Of a stretch of 64,000 nucleotides of DNA, positions 1-12,389 are shown piece after piece. The notes beneath the pieces were generated by a model. It saw only the letters and a program-made list of their open reading frames with translations. It ran no database searches and had not been told where the DNA came from. Where the stretch lies: the NCBI GenBank assembly GCA_963662155.1, contig OY759274.1:15194939-15258938 (forward strand). Reading direction: 5' to 3'. Positions within the stretch are counted from its first letter, which is position 1; every line of letters starts with the position of its first letter. The position numbers were made by a program, and so were the translations under genes. The stretch comes from Lamellibrachia columna (lineage: Eukaryota > Annelida > Polychaeta > Sabellida > Siboglinidae).

Positions 1-364
1 TACCACAGTCCGCACGTTGGCCGCCACAGTCTGTTTTAAACTTAATTACGTTGCTAATTTGATAATTAGTTTTTTCTTTTACCAAATATGCACTGCCGTG
101 CAAAACAAATATTAAAGCTGCATTGCATACAGAATAAACATATACGCATGCATAGGTTTACGCGTATCTTTTCGCATAGAATCGTGTGAAACGGTGCGTA
201 CTTAAACACTGTATGCTCACTACACTGTATGCTCACTGGGTTTAGTTTTGTTCTGTGCATGCGCCATGTTCTCATTGTGTCGCGTATTTCTCTTTGAACC
301 GATACCTTTCATTTGTCTAACTAATATATTGCTGTCGCTCACATTAGTATGTGTCCGTTTGCAG
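1..364. other. Intron sequence before the first recognisable CUB exon
   Basis: I see no coding exon here. The stretch ends in a pyrimidine-rich tract and the acceptor tttgcag at 358-364. The exon for the first half of the first CUB domain should lie upstream, outside the window. Confidence 0.5.
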
Positions 365-596
365 ATAGTGAAATTGGAGTTCTTCAAGTTCAGTGTTGAG
401 GAAGGCAGAAACTGTTGGATTGACAACGTCACAGTGTACGACGGGGTGAATAACTCAGCTCCACTGCTGGGCAGATTCTGCGGACACACATTGCCAGGAG
501 TCGTAGTTTCCAGCACCAACTCCCTGTTTGTGTCTTTCCAAACTGACCGTTCCTTTACAAATGATGGCTTCATCATTAATTATATGGCTATACACT
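365..596 (+). CDS. CUB domain A, 3'-half exon (multi-CUB/trypsin gene)
   Basis: This exon encodes about 77 residues, the C-terminal two thirds of a CUB domain, an extracellular beta-sandwich that binds proteins or carbohydrate. Visible hallmarks are a Cys-x2-Asp-Asn-Val-x-Val-Tyr-Asp-Gly segment, then FCG, then SSTNSLFVSFQTD and a GF-x3-Y ending. The acceptor is tttgcag before 365 and the donor is GTAAGT at 597. It starts in phase 0 and ends in phase 1, like every other CUB 3'-half exon here. The 5'-half exon is upstream of the window, so this domain is incomplete. No frameshift or stop is present. Confidence 0.85.
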
Positions 597-1303
597 GTAA
601 GTATTACCTCAGTGAAAACATACCCATTGATACTTGATAAGTTATTTGAAATATAGGCGTACTTTTATTCATGTGTGCAAAAACAAAGTTAACAGCGAGC
701 AAATCGCGAAAACTCAACATTCTCGCAAATGACATAGGCGACTTTACAAAACTGTCACAAGGTGATAATTTCTTACCTCTGGGAGCTAGTAATGAGGTCC
801 CAGATGCCTTCTTCATCAACGTCAACGAAGTAGTCAAATCACGTTCGTGAAAAAAACGATATTAAAAGCAGTTGTCCTCGACAATATGTCGAACTGGATC
901 CTACATGACTAGTCCATCATCCTCTCTCCCCCCAGGTTACCCGTCAACTATATGGGTCAATAATAGGAATCGTGACTCCGCGCTTGACGCGGTCGGTATT
1001 GTTCTCGTCGATTTAATAAGGCATTTAATCGAGTTGAGCATTACATTGTAAAAACGAAATTTATATCACTCAGACTATTGAATGTTATCGTGACACGGCT
1101 GATATATTTCATATATGCCAATGAGGATGGAAGACGTGAAATCGGAGTACACCATAGTCAAATATAATCCCTTAATGCACACTGTTTGGAACGCTCTGCT
1201 CCATGAACATGCAGAACGCTAGCCACACGCTGCTTTATCACACGCACGCGCATATCCTCGCTTATATATTCATAGCAAACAAGTACGAATGATGTATTTT
1301 TAG
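597..1303. other. Intron between CUB A and CUB B
   Basis: Intron from the GTAAGT donor at 597 to the TTTTTAG acceptor at 1303. Nothing else is recognised in it. Confidence 0.5.
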
Positions 1304-1428
1304 GGCCGCTGGCATGCAACGGTACCTCAGCAGAAATGAACGGAGGGGCCGGAGAGCTTGGTGTTGTAGGATCACATTATACGAATGATCTATACTGCCA
1401 GTGGCAGATCACAGTGGAAACAGGAAAG
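1304..1428 (+). CDS. CUB domain B, 5'-half exon
   Basis: This 125-bp exon completes the phase-1 codon left by the previous exon (T+GG) and reads in frame through ACNGTSAEMNG to YCQWQITVETGK. The Cys...Cys-x-W spacing and the terminal W-x-I-x-V are typical of the first half of a CUB domain. It ends in phase 0 at AAAG|GTAACT. It is too short for a simple ORF scan, but its fit in both phase and position to the next CUB exon (3,031) is exact. Confidence 0.8.
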
Positions 1429-1992
1429 GTAACTGTTTTTATTGATGCGACGTTTAGTCCTGTCGATATGTAGGACTGAGAGATACTAGATATGTATAAT
1501 AGAATGTAGTGTAACAACACTATTGCCGAATATACAGTGAGGAGACCAAATATATGTTTTAGAATACTGAATGACCATGAAGATATAGAGTCTACAAACT
1601 TAGAAAAAGTAATAACAATAATAATAATAATACAACATTTTGTTTCTGCGCCATATATCTGGTAGTTGTGATCATTCAAAGGCGCATTATTGCAATAAAT
1701 CATTCATAAATGACTTTTTTATAAAGAATATATATGACTATGACGTATAAAGCATTAAAGTAGTGAAACCAGAGGGCACAAAGAAACATTAGTTAAGGGA
1801 CATCGTATGTTTTGTTGTGAGAAAGAATTACTTCTAACAGAGGATGATGAACGAATGAAACAACAATTTTTTTTATATTTTGTTAATGCTGAATATGTTC
1901 TAATATAAAACTGACAGTTATTTGACAATAGTGGGCTACACATACATGCGCACTTAGATAACACATTGTTGGACTATCAATAAGCAAATAGC
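1429..1992. other. Intron, AT-rich, no recognised feature
   Basis: This is the first part of the CUB B intron (1,429-3,030). A short (AAT)n tract lies at about 1,609-1,633. I see no exon or repeat family here. Confidence 0.4.
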
Positions 1993-2866
1993 CAATGGTG
2001 GTATGTAGCGAAGTACAGTTACTTGGTTACAGTTCTTAAGTAAATTAATTGTATTATCTTTGCATGTACTTGAAATGTACTTGCAACGAAGTATTTTTGT
2101 CTTAGATTACTTTTACTTGTAACACATTACATTTATAGGTACTTCCTTTTTGTTTCCAATCGCCCTTAAAGACAATAAAAGCTGGAATGCCATGAGTGGT
2201 TTACAAAGCATTCGATCCTCCTTTGAAGCCAGTTCCCCCTGCCATCTATCTTGTTTACACAAGCCTATAAGAACAGGCCCTACATGATGACGTTTCATTC
2301 ATTGATTATCACTTAATGGATGAGGGTTCTAACACGAAGCTGCCTGTCTTTAACATATATATCGGTCAATGGATCATCGCAGCTGCGTAATGTTTGGGAC
2401 AAAATCCAGCCACTTATAACAACTTTTGGTCCAACTCTATGTGAACGCAAGTACCAGTGAACACAGCTTACTTTTGATGTTCGAGCACAGTAATTGCAGC
2501 GAGGCCGAATGCTTCCTATAGAAGACGTCTGCCAAGAGGAAGTGTGAAGCGCTTTCAACGGTAGTACGGCGTGCATTCCGCGCTATATATAAGGATATGT
2601 CTACATCTAGTATTGTGTTACAATAGTATATTAATGTCTACAACTAGTAATGCATTACATTGCAATACAACTGACATAAGGTGACATTTTGCGATTTGTG
2701 ATCGTACGTTATGTGGACTTGGCGTACACTGTTGGCCTGATACATTTGTACTTTTGTGCTTAAGTACATGCAGAAATAAATATTTTGGACAGATATTTTA
2801 CTTATGTATTTATTTGGTTTATTACTTTTACTAAAGTAGTATACTGCAGCACTTGTTCCAGATCTG
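1993..2866. mobile_element. Possible hAT-like element with SINE tail inside
   Basis: The left end starts CAATGGTGGTATGTAGCGAAG, followed by many GTACTT/ACTTTTACTT motifs. This resembles the common animal hAT end CAGTGGTGGAAAGTA. The right end near 2,820-2,866 carries TTACTTTTACTAAAGTAG and ends with CTG. The flanking 8-mers caaatagc (1,985-1,992) and ccaatagc (2,867-2,874) match at 7 of 8 bases. Inside, 2,470-2,590 resembles the 3' tail of the SINE at 24.7-25.0 kb (shared GCAGCG-GGC-GAATGCTTCC). No transposase is visible. The ends are only weakly inverted, so the boundaries are tentative. Confidence 0.4.
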
Positions 2867-3030
2867 CCAATAGCTTCCTTGTCCACTTGCCGTCTGGGTG
2901 AACTTGAAGCTTGGAAAGAATATCTGGTTAAATTGGTATGATAGTATGTTTTTAATAATACGACACAAGTGGCTGTGTTATTTAGAAGTTATGCTGCGTC
3001 CCATACATGAACTTGTTGTTCTCGTTGCAG

Positions 3031-3265
3031 CGTGTCCTCCTTCACTTCGATCGATTCGACGTTCAAGATGACAAGAACTGTGCTCGTGACAACGTCACTG
3101 CCACAGACAGCGTCACTGGAGACGAGCTGTACACGTTCTGCGGGAACAATCCGCCTGGTGACGTGATTTCGTCAAGTAACCAGCTGTTGATTATTTTCAA
3201 GACTGACAGTTTAGTTACTAGCAGCGGCTTTCTGATCAAGTACACGACATGGACGACCAATCACG
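3031..3265 (+). CDS. CUB domain B, 3'-half exon
   Basis: A 235-bp exon (78 codons plus one base) after acceptor TTGCAG. It reads RVLLHFDRFDVQDDKNC, then DNVT, FCG, SSSNQLLIIFKTD and GFLIKYT, a complete CUB second half. It continues in phase 0 from exon 1,304-1,428 and ends in phase 1 at CACG|GTAGGC. The usual Tyr-Asp-Gly of the calcium-binding loop is replaced here (ATDSVTG), so this CUB may lack the canonical metal site. It directly precedes the protease domain. Confidence 0.85.
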
Positions 3266-3308
3266 GTAGGCATACAGGACGTGTACTTTCGTATATGACT
3301 GCGATTAG

Positions 3309-4484
<1,176 letters not shown>

Positions 4485-4747
4485 AGAAGGACAAAAGGCT
4501 TCGCAGTTGCGAGTTGTCGTTGGCGAACACAACCGTTACAAGTCCGAGGGGACCGAGATGGTCTTGGAAGTTGAACGGTTCTTCAGGCATCCTCTTTTCG
4601 TTAGCACACAGAATAACAACGATATCGCCCTGATCAGACTAAAGGTCAGTCTCGAATACCGCCACGAGGTGGCGCCAGTGTGCCTGCCGGATACGTACAT
4701 ATCGCCCGGGACGGTGTGTGTGACGACCGGCTGGGGACTCACTCAAG
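4485..4747 (+). CDS. Trypsin-like domain exon 2: Asp102
   Basis: The exon joins the phase-2 remainder of exon 1 (GT+A = Val) and reads EGQKASQLRVVVGEHNRY, then FRHPLF, NNNDIALIRLK, VAPVCLPD and TGWGLTQ. NDIALIRL carries catalytic Asp102. VCLP and TGWG are standard S1 landmarks. No stop or frameshift is present. It ends in phase 1 at CAAG|GTGGGT. The following intron contains SINE and LINE debris. Confidence 0.9.
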
Positions 4748-4759
4748 GTGGGTGTAACA

Positions 4760-4875
4760 GAAAGGGCCACGACTCAACACCTTCATACAGGGGATTGGTT
4801 TCGAGGGGACTGATTTCGAAAACACTTGCTGCCCTTTCGAAACTTTGGCAATTTCGATCACTCAAAATTTATTGT
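4760..4875 (+). mobile_element. SINE remnant in protease intron 2
   Basis: CTTGCTGCCCTTTCGAAACTT and GGCAATTTCG match the body of the tRNA-headed SINEs at 24.7 kb and 41.2 kb. The head is not recognisable. A short degenerate fragment. Confidence 0.45.
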
Positions 4876-4923
4876 TTCTTTCAGATGAGATACTAACAGC
4901 CGTCGGTCTCATCTACCTGGTGT

Positions 4924-5830
4924 TTATACCTTTACATTTGGCTTTATCCATCGATCGGGACTGCCGTAGGGGTACCATTTAAACACATTTCTCTGCTGTG
5001 CGTAGCATGGTCGGTAGGTCTCAATGTGTATATTGTCCAGCCAGTTTTTCCTAAAGGGCCGCCGTCTTCTCTTGCCCTCCAGGGTGTCTTGCAGGGTGTT
5101 TTTTGAAATGGTGTTGTGTCGGGTTATGTGGCCAAACCAGGAGAGCTTTCGTCGTTTTACAGTTGCCAATAAGGGTTCTTGCTTTCCAGCAAGGGAATCC
5201 AATTGTGTCAAATATTCGTTTGTTTTGTGTTCGATATCATAAATGCGGGGGAATGTCCTGAAGCATTTCATTTCAAATGTTTGTAAGCGTCTCTCTGTCT
5301 CTGCTGTCAGAATCAGCTCTCGTTTCCGTAGAGGAGGATGGAAACTGCGACTTCCCTATAAAGCTTAAGATTGGTTTGAAAGTTGATATATCTGCTCTTG
5401 CAGATGACGTTGTGTCTTGTGATAACATACATAGCCACTGCGATCCTTATTTTGATTTCCTTTGATGAGGTGGCATTTTTTTTCGTAAGGTGTACCCAAG
5501 TTATCTAAAAGAGTCTACTTCCTCAACACAAAGTTCCGTCCATCATGATGTTAATGGGAATGTTCTGGTTGGCACTGTTGACAAGTACTTTGTTTTTCTT
5601 TGAACTGACTTCCATCCCATTACGTTTTCTTCCAATCTGGATGTGAAGTCCTGAAGTTCAATCTCGCTGCCTCCGATGAGGTCGATGTCGTCCGCAAAAC
5701 GAAGATTACCAATCGGGCTACCACCAATGGATATGGTTGTGCTGAAATCTTGGAGTGTCTCCTGCATGACGTTCTCGAGGAATATGTTAAAGAGAGCAGG
5801 CGAGAGTGAGCACACCTGCTCCAACTGTTG
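4924..5830 (-). mobile_element. Degenerate non-LTR retrotransposon (RT and C-terminal parts)
   Basis: On the minus strand, 5,824-5,543 encodes LSPALFNIFLENVMQ, then SIGG and NLRFADDIDLIGGS, the palm of a reverse transcriptase with its FADD active-site box. 5,271-4,924 encodes RRKLSWFGHITRHNTISK and a basic GKRRRRPFRKNWLDNI tail, which follows the RT in this LINE type. The two blocks are separated by frameshifts and deletions. It lies antisense within protease intron 2 (4,748-6,890). It is a different family from the CR1-like LINEs at 38-53 kb and related to the fragment at 46,655-47,260. Confidence 0.8.
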
Positions 5831-6890
5831 TCCTGAAAAGTGTTTTTAATATGGAATGATCAATGATTGAGTCCTTTCTCTGTTGCCAGGGGAACCAAAA
5901 TACCCCACTCAATGAGTAAATATGGATTCTAAGTCTCAACCAAATGGGTCACACTAAAGGCACCCATGACGCGGTTCATTCAATTCTGCCAAATACATCG
6001 CCTGAGGACATCATTTATGATAACCGGCAACATTGTGCAACAATACGTGGAATCCAAACCCACTGCTACAGTACTCCTACAGTACACATTCCTCTGTTCA
6101 AACAAAAAGTCACATCGACCAGTTCAGAAGATGTGTCATTAAGTCAACCCATTTTGTTGTTCGCTTCACATTGCTATGAATTTGCCCATAAAAAAAAACA
6201 CGTGGGCTAAGAATAATTATAAATATAATTTATGTTTACGAATGTAATTGTATCATCGCTGTAATAACAGTGCGTTTTTGCGTAAATGTCAATCAAACTT
6301 CCTGCAGCAGAATATTTCGCCAGGTTCCTTTTGTCCTTCGCGGCAAAACTCCTGGAAGTCAATACATATCGCTACGCGGCTCTTCGATAAATGGCGTAGG
6401 TAATAAAATAATTCGTACGAGCCACAACTGTGTACTCTTTATAATAGCCAGAAACCAGCAGACGAATTCCATTATATTTAGGTGTGTCCTGCACTTGCAA
6501 ATCTTCGAAAACAATACACACCTTGTTACTACAGAGCAAGAACAAATGTGCTTACATTCTACCAATTAGTCAATGTTAGAAATGTTAAACAGTTCTCCAA
6601 ACGTGTCAAATATATAATGTCGTTGTTTCCTTTTTCGAAAACGTAATTAATAGAGTTTTGGTATCACAACAAAATTGTGGTATGAATTGCTCAATTATCA
6701 TCGTGTTTATGTTCATGTTGTCGTTTCATATGCTTCGAAAGCGGTCGGTTGGAAACATAAATTTGTTGTCAGTTGTAATTCCTACGTAGACTGTTCATAC
6801 GAGTGTTCATAGATAGCAAGTTTGTTTGTACACGTTAGAGTGCTTCGTGACTCGCCCTAACCATCGTGTTCCCTTTACAATACATTGCAG
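5831..6890. other. Remainder of protease intron 2
   Basis: I recognise no further element. The ORFs at 5,944-6,210 and 6,270-6,569 have ordinary intron composition and no motif. The acceptor is ATTGCAG at 6,890. Confidence 0.4.
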
Positions 6891-7036
6891 GAACGGGCGA
6901 CAACAAAGTGCTGCGTCAGGTTATCGCGCCGATCATTGCTACGGAGACGTGCAATGGTACCGGATGGTGGTACAAAGACATTGCTGATACAATGGTATGT
7001 GCCGGATACAACGATAGCGCACAAGGATCATGCAAC
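6891..7036 (+). CDS. Trypsin-like domain exon 3
   Basis: Completes the split Gly codon of exon 2 (G+GA) and reads TGDNKVLRQVIAPIIATETCN, then MVCAGYNDSAQGSCN. MVCAGY and the SC just before the active-site serine are S1 landmarks. Residue 189, at the bottom of the S1 pocket, is Gly (GSCN), so Arg/Lys specificity is not expected. The exon ends in phase 0 directly before the G-x-SGGP codons, the classic intron position of S1 proteases. Confidence 0.88.
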
Positions 7037-7261
7037 GTACGTATCACATATCTCTTCGTGAAATTAATTTAAATTGCCTTAGTTAAATTAATTTGTCTAT
7101 ATTCGTCGAAACAAATGTAAAATAAATGTAGTTGATCTTAACATTGCCGAAAGAATTGACAATTTATAAATCCCCGTGCTTCATTCCTATTTCTTCATAA
7201 TGTTTATTTAACAAGATTGTGCGTTATGGAACAGCTTAATATATTAAGTGTGTATTTGTAG

Positions 7262-7356
7262 GGATATTCCGGTGGCCCCCTGGTGTGCCGAACTGTCAAC
7301 GGACAATGGACATTGCATGGAATCACAAGTTGGACAGCAGCTGGCTGCAAAGCAAG
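7262..7356 (+). CDS. Trypsin-like domain exon 4: Ser195 motif GYSGGP
   Basis: A 95-bp exon reading GYSGGPLVCRTVNGQWTLHG then ITSWTAAGCKA. Ser195 is present, but Asp194, which pairs with the new N-terminus after activation, is Tyr (TAT, one base from GAT). The 214-216 segment is SWT instead of SWG. The acceptor is TTTGTAG at 7,261. It ends in phase 2 at GCAAG|GTTTGT. Along with Leu before IVGG and Gly189, this points to a non-canonical or inactive protease. Confidence 0.88.
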
Positions 7357-7647
7357 GTTTGTAAGATCTACTGCCAACAGCTGTTCTCTTGTCGAAGCTG
7401 TAAACAAATAAAACAAACAGGTATAACATAACTGCTAACTTACACCTAAAGAAGGAACGTAAAATAATATATTGATAACAAGTTATTGGCGTTATTAAAG
7501 GCAGTTTTTCAGTATTTAGCTTAATCGTCTTCTTGCAGATCTCCTCCATTTATATATAACATTATAGAAGATACGTAGCATGATTTCGAATTTCTATGTT
7601 ATATTAATTGTCAAAAACAAATCAAGACTAACAATTTCAATGACAGT

Positions 7648-7839
7648 TTCAAAGCAGAGTGGGATTGCAGCTTCAAAAGGTAATAAAATTATTGGATTTA
7701 TTATAAAAAATAAAACATATGTACAAAAGCTAATTATACATTTGTATTAAACAACAGCTAGTCAATTAGTCATCATAACTAAGGTTGCTAGTTTCTGAAA
7801 ACAGTTTAGTTGCTCTCCTGTGTATTCGTTCTAGTGTGG

Positions 7840-7930
<91 letters not shown>

Positions 7931-8110
7931 GTTATGGTTTAATGTAGTTTAACAACCATAACCAGTAAAATCATTTTAAATTAGGACTAACTTTTATTTT
8001 ATACACAGGCATAATTCTCAATTCAACAACCATAGAGACAATGAAGTAAAAAGGAGGTCAAATTGATGTTTTTGAAGATATTGAATGGGTATAAAATATT
8101 AATACGAAAT
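7648..8110. mobile_element. CR1-like LINE fragment with an inverted piece at an (AT)n tract
   Basis: 7,648-7,755 (+) reads VSKQSGIAASKGNKIIG, matching the intact LINE near 41.6 kb. 7,762-7,842 matches the next part (TLERIHRRATK...NLSYDD) but on the minus strand. An (AT)n tract fills 7,845-7,925. 8,024-8,105 (+) resumes with TTIETMK and GGQID. The order is that of one LINE with its middle flipped in place. It lies within the protease intron 7,357-8,528. Confidence 0.7.
7845..7925. repeat. (TA)n microsatellite
   Basis: About 80 bp of uninterrupted TA, at the edge of an inverted LINE segment. Confidence 0.95.
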
Positions 8111-8528
8111 ATAGAAGAACTAGACCACCTAATGTAAGTAGGTAACGTAAGTGACGTTAGTGAAGAAAATGTGTAGTTTTTATTAAAAGTAATCAATCGC
8201 ACAGGGGACAACAAATGAATGAAATATATTATTTACTGATTGTGTACATGCTAGCAGCGTGAATATATTTAATACACAAAATTTACAAATATTTCAGAAG
8301 GGCGGGCTAAATAAATTTGGATTCCGATAAGCCAATTGCTACTGTATTTTTTTAGATAAACATTATGTTTTACATGTCATAGAAGACCCGTGGATTGAAA
8401 AAGTTAGTTATTATGATGTCGAGCTCGTTGTTTTACTAAATGTTAATTGCACCATTTAATCAACACTTTTAAATGTTTACCACCAATTCAAAAGTGTATA
8501 TATTAACGTCACAACATGTCACACACAG

Positions 8529-8602
8529 ATCATTGCCGAGTGTCTACGCTCGGGTGAGAAAGTTTGCCTCTTGGATCAACCAAACGATCAACGGTAGAAC
8601 AG
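8529..8602 (+). CDS. Trypsin-like domain exon 5 (C-terminal helix)
   Basis: A 74-bp exon completing the split AGA codon (AG+A) and reading SLPSVYARVRKFASWINQTI. This is the S1 C-terminus (P-x-VY-x-V...WI). It is followed by NGRT and a phase-1 donor at ACAG|GTAAAA, leading into a further CUB exon. The protease domain is therefore internal, not C-terminal. Confidence 0.88.
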
Positions 8603-9235
8603 GTAAAACTTTGCTCAATGACAGAGTATGCCATATATGTTTAAGTAACCTAATTCATCTATGGCAAACATATGAAAATGTTGCCCAAGGATATTATTGT
8701 TCAAGTGTATAATGCCACATATTCTTTTAACTAGCATATTCAAAGATCGGGTACGTATTAAATGGGTTTGTCTTTACGTGAGTGCCCTTGATATATGTTG
8801 TGTGAAAGTTACTGATGTTGTCGATCTATCCAACTGTTTTTTCTACCTTTTCAGTTTTTTCCTTGACGTTATTCTTCCTTGCGCAAAGAACCAGATTATT
8901 AATTGCCGTATTTATCCAACTTTTTTTTATCTTTTATTGAGTGTAGCATACCCTGTTCAGATACCCTTAAATGATCTCTGATCCACATATTTGTATTTCT
9001 CCAGTCCAGCTAATGCTGAGCATTCTGTCCCAAATCCACATCTCGAGTGGGTGTAAATATTTTTCTTCCTACTTCGTGAGTGAAAAACAGCCATTCTGAG
9101 CAACGCTCCAAATGTGGGTGTAAATATATATCTTCTTCAAGGTTATACTTATATCATCGTCGTTCCATTTAGTAGTAAGTGCAATGCTTATTGCTGTGAG
9201 ACATGCCATATTATTCACGAGTTTCTTCCAAACAG
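8603..9235. other. Intron between the protease and CUB C
   Basis: No element recognised. AT-rich, with acceptor TTCCAAACAG at 9,235. Confidence 0.4.
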
Positions 9236-9354
9236 TGGCATGTAGCAATGAGACGATCGTGTTGACCGAGTGGCAGGGAGAATTTGGCACAGAGGGACAT
9301 CCATATTACAACAACGAGAAGTGTCGGTGGAGGATTGAAGTTGAAGAAGGAGCG
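9236..9354 (+). CDS. CUB domain C, 5'-half exon
   Basis: Completes a phase-1 codon (G+TG) and reads ACSNETIVLTEWQGEFGTEG, then YYNNEKCRWRIEVEEGA. The Cys near the start, the Y-x-NN-x-x-C-x-W core and the W-x-I-x-V ending are CUB first-half hallmarks. The donor is GAGCG|GTAGGA, phase 0. It is the first module after the protease. Confidence 0.82.
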
Positions 9355-9511
9355 GTAGGACGTCACATCGTTATCAGGCTCTTGTTTCCATCCTTATCCT
9401 CTATGCAACCTGATTGGTGCATAAGGCCACGACAAATATATTCCATCACATGACTATTGGGACGTATCAGCCGATTGTTTTGAAGTCGTTAATAAGATTG
9501 GTGATTGTAAT

Positions 9512-9632
<121 letters not shown>

Positions 9633-9639
9633 GTCCCAT

Positions 9640-10915
9640 TTTCACTGTCAATGCACCCTACCAGTCAAAGCATGGTGGAAGTAAGGATTCAGGCAACATA
9701 ACCACAGGTAGACACATTACACAGCGATTTATATAATCTTTTCACACGTAGCAATACGGTGGTGCATATTGTCCTTGTTTAGGAGCAATTGCTTTGATTT
9801 ATATCTAATGGAGTCTAGTGCAGATTATTCTAATGGGATCTGGTTCATATTATTACAAGGAGATCTTCAATTACTAGACCAATATTGGGCGATAAAGAGC
9901 AGACCTGTACTGAACAATTCACCGACGCTTGGGGTCAATCACTCGTGAACCATTAGAATCCCGTTTGTTTACCTTTTTATAATCGTCCAAAATATAGCCA
10001 TCACATTTCAACAATTTACTCACTGACATACATGTCTGTCTGTATAATTGTGTAATTTGGTTAAATGCACATGACACAGTAAATTATCACAACAACGACA
10101 CAATGTGATGGCATCGGGCAACCGTGCTGTGTCTGTGTCAATCGGCAAGAAAATAAATTAGTAGCAATGTTCGAGAATATTTCATGCAAGTAAAACCAAC
10201 AACAATACAGTAATTCCAAGCAAAAATGTTATATTTTAAATACATACATTAATTCCAAGTAAAATATTTACATATTATCTCTATAAATGATGTTAACAGT
10301 CACGACACGCGACAAATGTGCCTACAAATAAGGTCTTAGAATAAGCACTGTATGTCAATTACCTGTGTTAAACAGCGTGATATTGTCGGAAATGTAAACA
10401 CTTAATTGAATATGTAAGTTCCCTATGATCCACCAAGTAGCGTGATGATAATGGGAAGGGTGTATTCATAGCGATTATTTGGCAGCTTTCAGCTCCCTTC
10501 ATCAGTATCACTACCGCTAGATGGTGGTACTTCTTTATGTCAATATACTATCCGAGACAACAACACGGATAGTGAAGAATACCCAGTTAGCACAAGACAT
10601 TAGGCTTCACAGTTCCACCAAGTGGTTACTTATCAGGACAAATTGGAGCCACACAAGACGAGACCAAGCGTCCTTTCTGACATTCGCATGTAGGAGCACA
10701 ACTATGAAGCAGATAAAGCATCTATAGATAAAGCTTGCACCAGACACAACAAGAACACACATCAACTGAGATGCACAAATCAACCACCACTGACCACATA
10801 ACTCATAAAACCAAGTCGTATACTGGTATGGGGCAATATATGTTCGTAACTATGGCGTCGGACTGGTGAATACGTGGGATTATGGACCAGTAAGACGATT
10901 GCCAATACGCACGCA
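9640..10915. other. CUB C intron, unannotated stretch
   Basis: The intron runs 9,355-11,083. I see no exon or named repeat here. An (ACGC)n microsatellite follows at 10,916-10,954. Confidence 0.4.
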
Positions 10916-10923
10916 CACACTCA

Positions 10924-10954
<31 letters not shown>
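10916..10954. repeat. (ACGC)n microsatellite
   Basis: About nine ACGC tetramers in the CUB C intron. Confidence 0.9.
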
Positions 10955-10955
<1 letters not shown>

Positions 10956-11083
10956 GGCATTGTCATTAAGCGGAATATTAGTCAGCTTACGAATAACGAA
11001 TTTGTTAGTTTACAATTTGAAATTTGTTTGGCTGTGAATACGGAGTGTCTAGTAATCACTCGAACACCGTTGTCTGTTTACAG

Positions 11084-11330
11084 CACTTGCAGTTACGCTT
11101 CAACACATTTGAACTAGAGACGCAAACCGACAGCGCTTGTCACTACGACAAAGTGAACATCTACGACGGGAGTGACGCCACAGCGGAACTGATGCACTCG
11201 CTATGTGGCAGTAACTTACCTGACAACGTGACAACCACCGGGAACACAGTGTTTGTGACCTTCACGTCTGATGACACAAGGGTGTATTCCGGCTTCAGGA
11301 TCAGCTACAGAACGATGGTTCCAGTGAAAG
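11084..11330 (+). CDS. CUB domain C, 3'-half exon
   Basis: A 247-bp exon after acceptor GTTTACAG. It reads HLQLRFNTFELE, then SACHYDKVNIYDGSD, LCGSNLPDNV, NTVFVTFTSDD and YSGFRISYRT. The intact Tyr-Asp-Gly and the Asp in TSDD fit a calcium-binding CUB. It starts in phase 0 after exon 9,236-9,354 and ends in phase 1 at GAAAG|GTAGGG. No disruptions are visible. Confidence 0.88.
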
Positions 11331-11510
11331 GTAGGGCATGCAATACTGGTTATGGGCCATTCAAAATTAAGCAACACCAGAGGGATCGGGGTATATATGC
11401 CTAAATGGTACGGACCGTTACAATTGGTGTGTTAATAATAATATTAAATAGATGGATGACGCGAAATTTACGTATTCACACTCGCGCACAAGAACACAAA
11501 ACATAAACAG

Positions 11511-12200
11511 CACACACGCACACGCACACGCACACGCACACGCACACGCACACGCACACGCACTCGCACACGCGCACGCGCACGCGCACGCGCACGCGCA
11601 CGCGCACGCGCACGCGCACGCGCACGCGCACACGCACACGCACACGCACACGCACACGCACACGCACACGCACACGCACACGCACACGCACACGCACACG
11701 CACACGCACACGCACACGCACACGCACACGCACACGCACACGCACACGCACACGCACACGCACACGCACACGCACACGCACACGCACACGCACACGCACA
11801 CGCACACGCACACGCACACGCACACGCACACGCACACGCACACGCACACGCACACGCACACGCACACGCCACGCCACGCCACGCCACGCCACGCCACGCC
11901 ACGCCACGCCACGCCACGCCACGCCACGCCACGCCACGCCACGCCACGCCACGCCACGCCACGCCACGCCACGCCACGCCACGCCACGCCACGCCACGCC
12001 ACGCCACGCCACGCCACGCCACGCCACGCCACGCCACGCCACGCCACGCCACGCCACGCCACGCCACGCCACGCCACGCCACGCCACGCCACGCCACGCC
12101 ACGCCTCGCCTCGCCCAGCACCGCACCGCTCCGCACCGCACCGCACCGCACCGCACCGCACCGCACCGCACCGCACCGCACCGCACCGCACCGCACCACA
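11511..12200. repeat. Compound CG-rich satellite: (ACACGC)n, (CCACG)n, (CCGCA)n
   Basis: About 690 bp of short tandem units: ACACGC/ACGCGC hexamers (11,511-11,868), then about 47 CCACG pentamers (11,869-12,105), then about 15 CCGCA pentamers (12,118-12,196). It fills most of the intron before CUB D. ORFs across it in all frames are repeat artefacts. The inverted copy of this intron at 62-63.5 kb carries a different GT-rich array. Confidence 0.97.
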
Positions 12201-12273
12201 ACCTTGTTGACAACGACTATTTCCCAATAAGTTAAGGTGCATCGTAACTGAAGCGTATCCTGGTTTGTTTCAG

Positions 12274-12389
12274 GATGTCGTGGCAGTGCAGCTACACTGA
12301 CTGGACCAGAAGGAACGTTCGGCATCAATCAGACACAATATGAAAATAACATGAGATGTGGTTGGAAGATTCAGGTCGAATTGTCCAAG
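12274..12389 (+). CDS. CUB domain D, 5'-half exon
   Basis: A 116-bp exon completing a phase-1 codon (G+GA) and reading CRGSAATLTGPEGTFGINQ, then YENNMRCGWKIQVELSK. The Cys, G-x-FG, Y-x-NN-x-x-C-x-W pattern and phase-0 end match the other CUB first-half exons. A near-identical exon lies inverted at 61,850-61,965 with the same length and splice sites. Confidence 0.87.

Noticed and set aside
11418..12328. ORFs of 245-286 codons (His/Thr/Pro and Cys/Val/Ala-Trp repeats)
   Set aside because: They are open only because hexamer and pentamer repeats lack stops in every frame. They lie inside a clear CUB intron.
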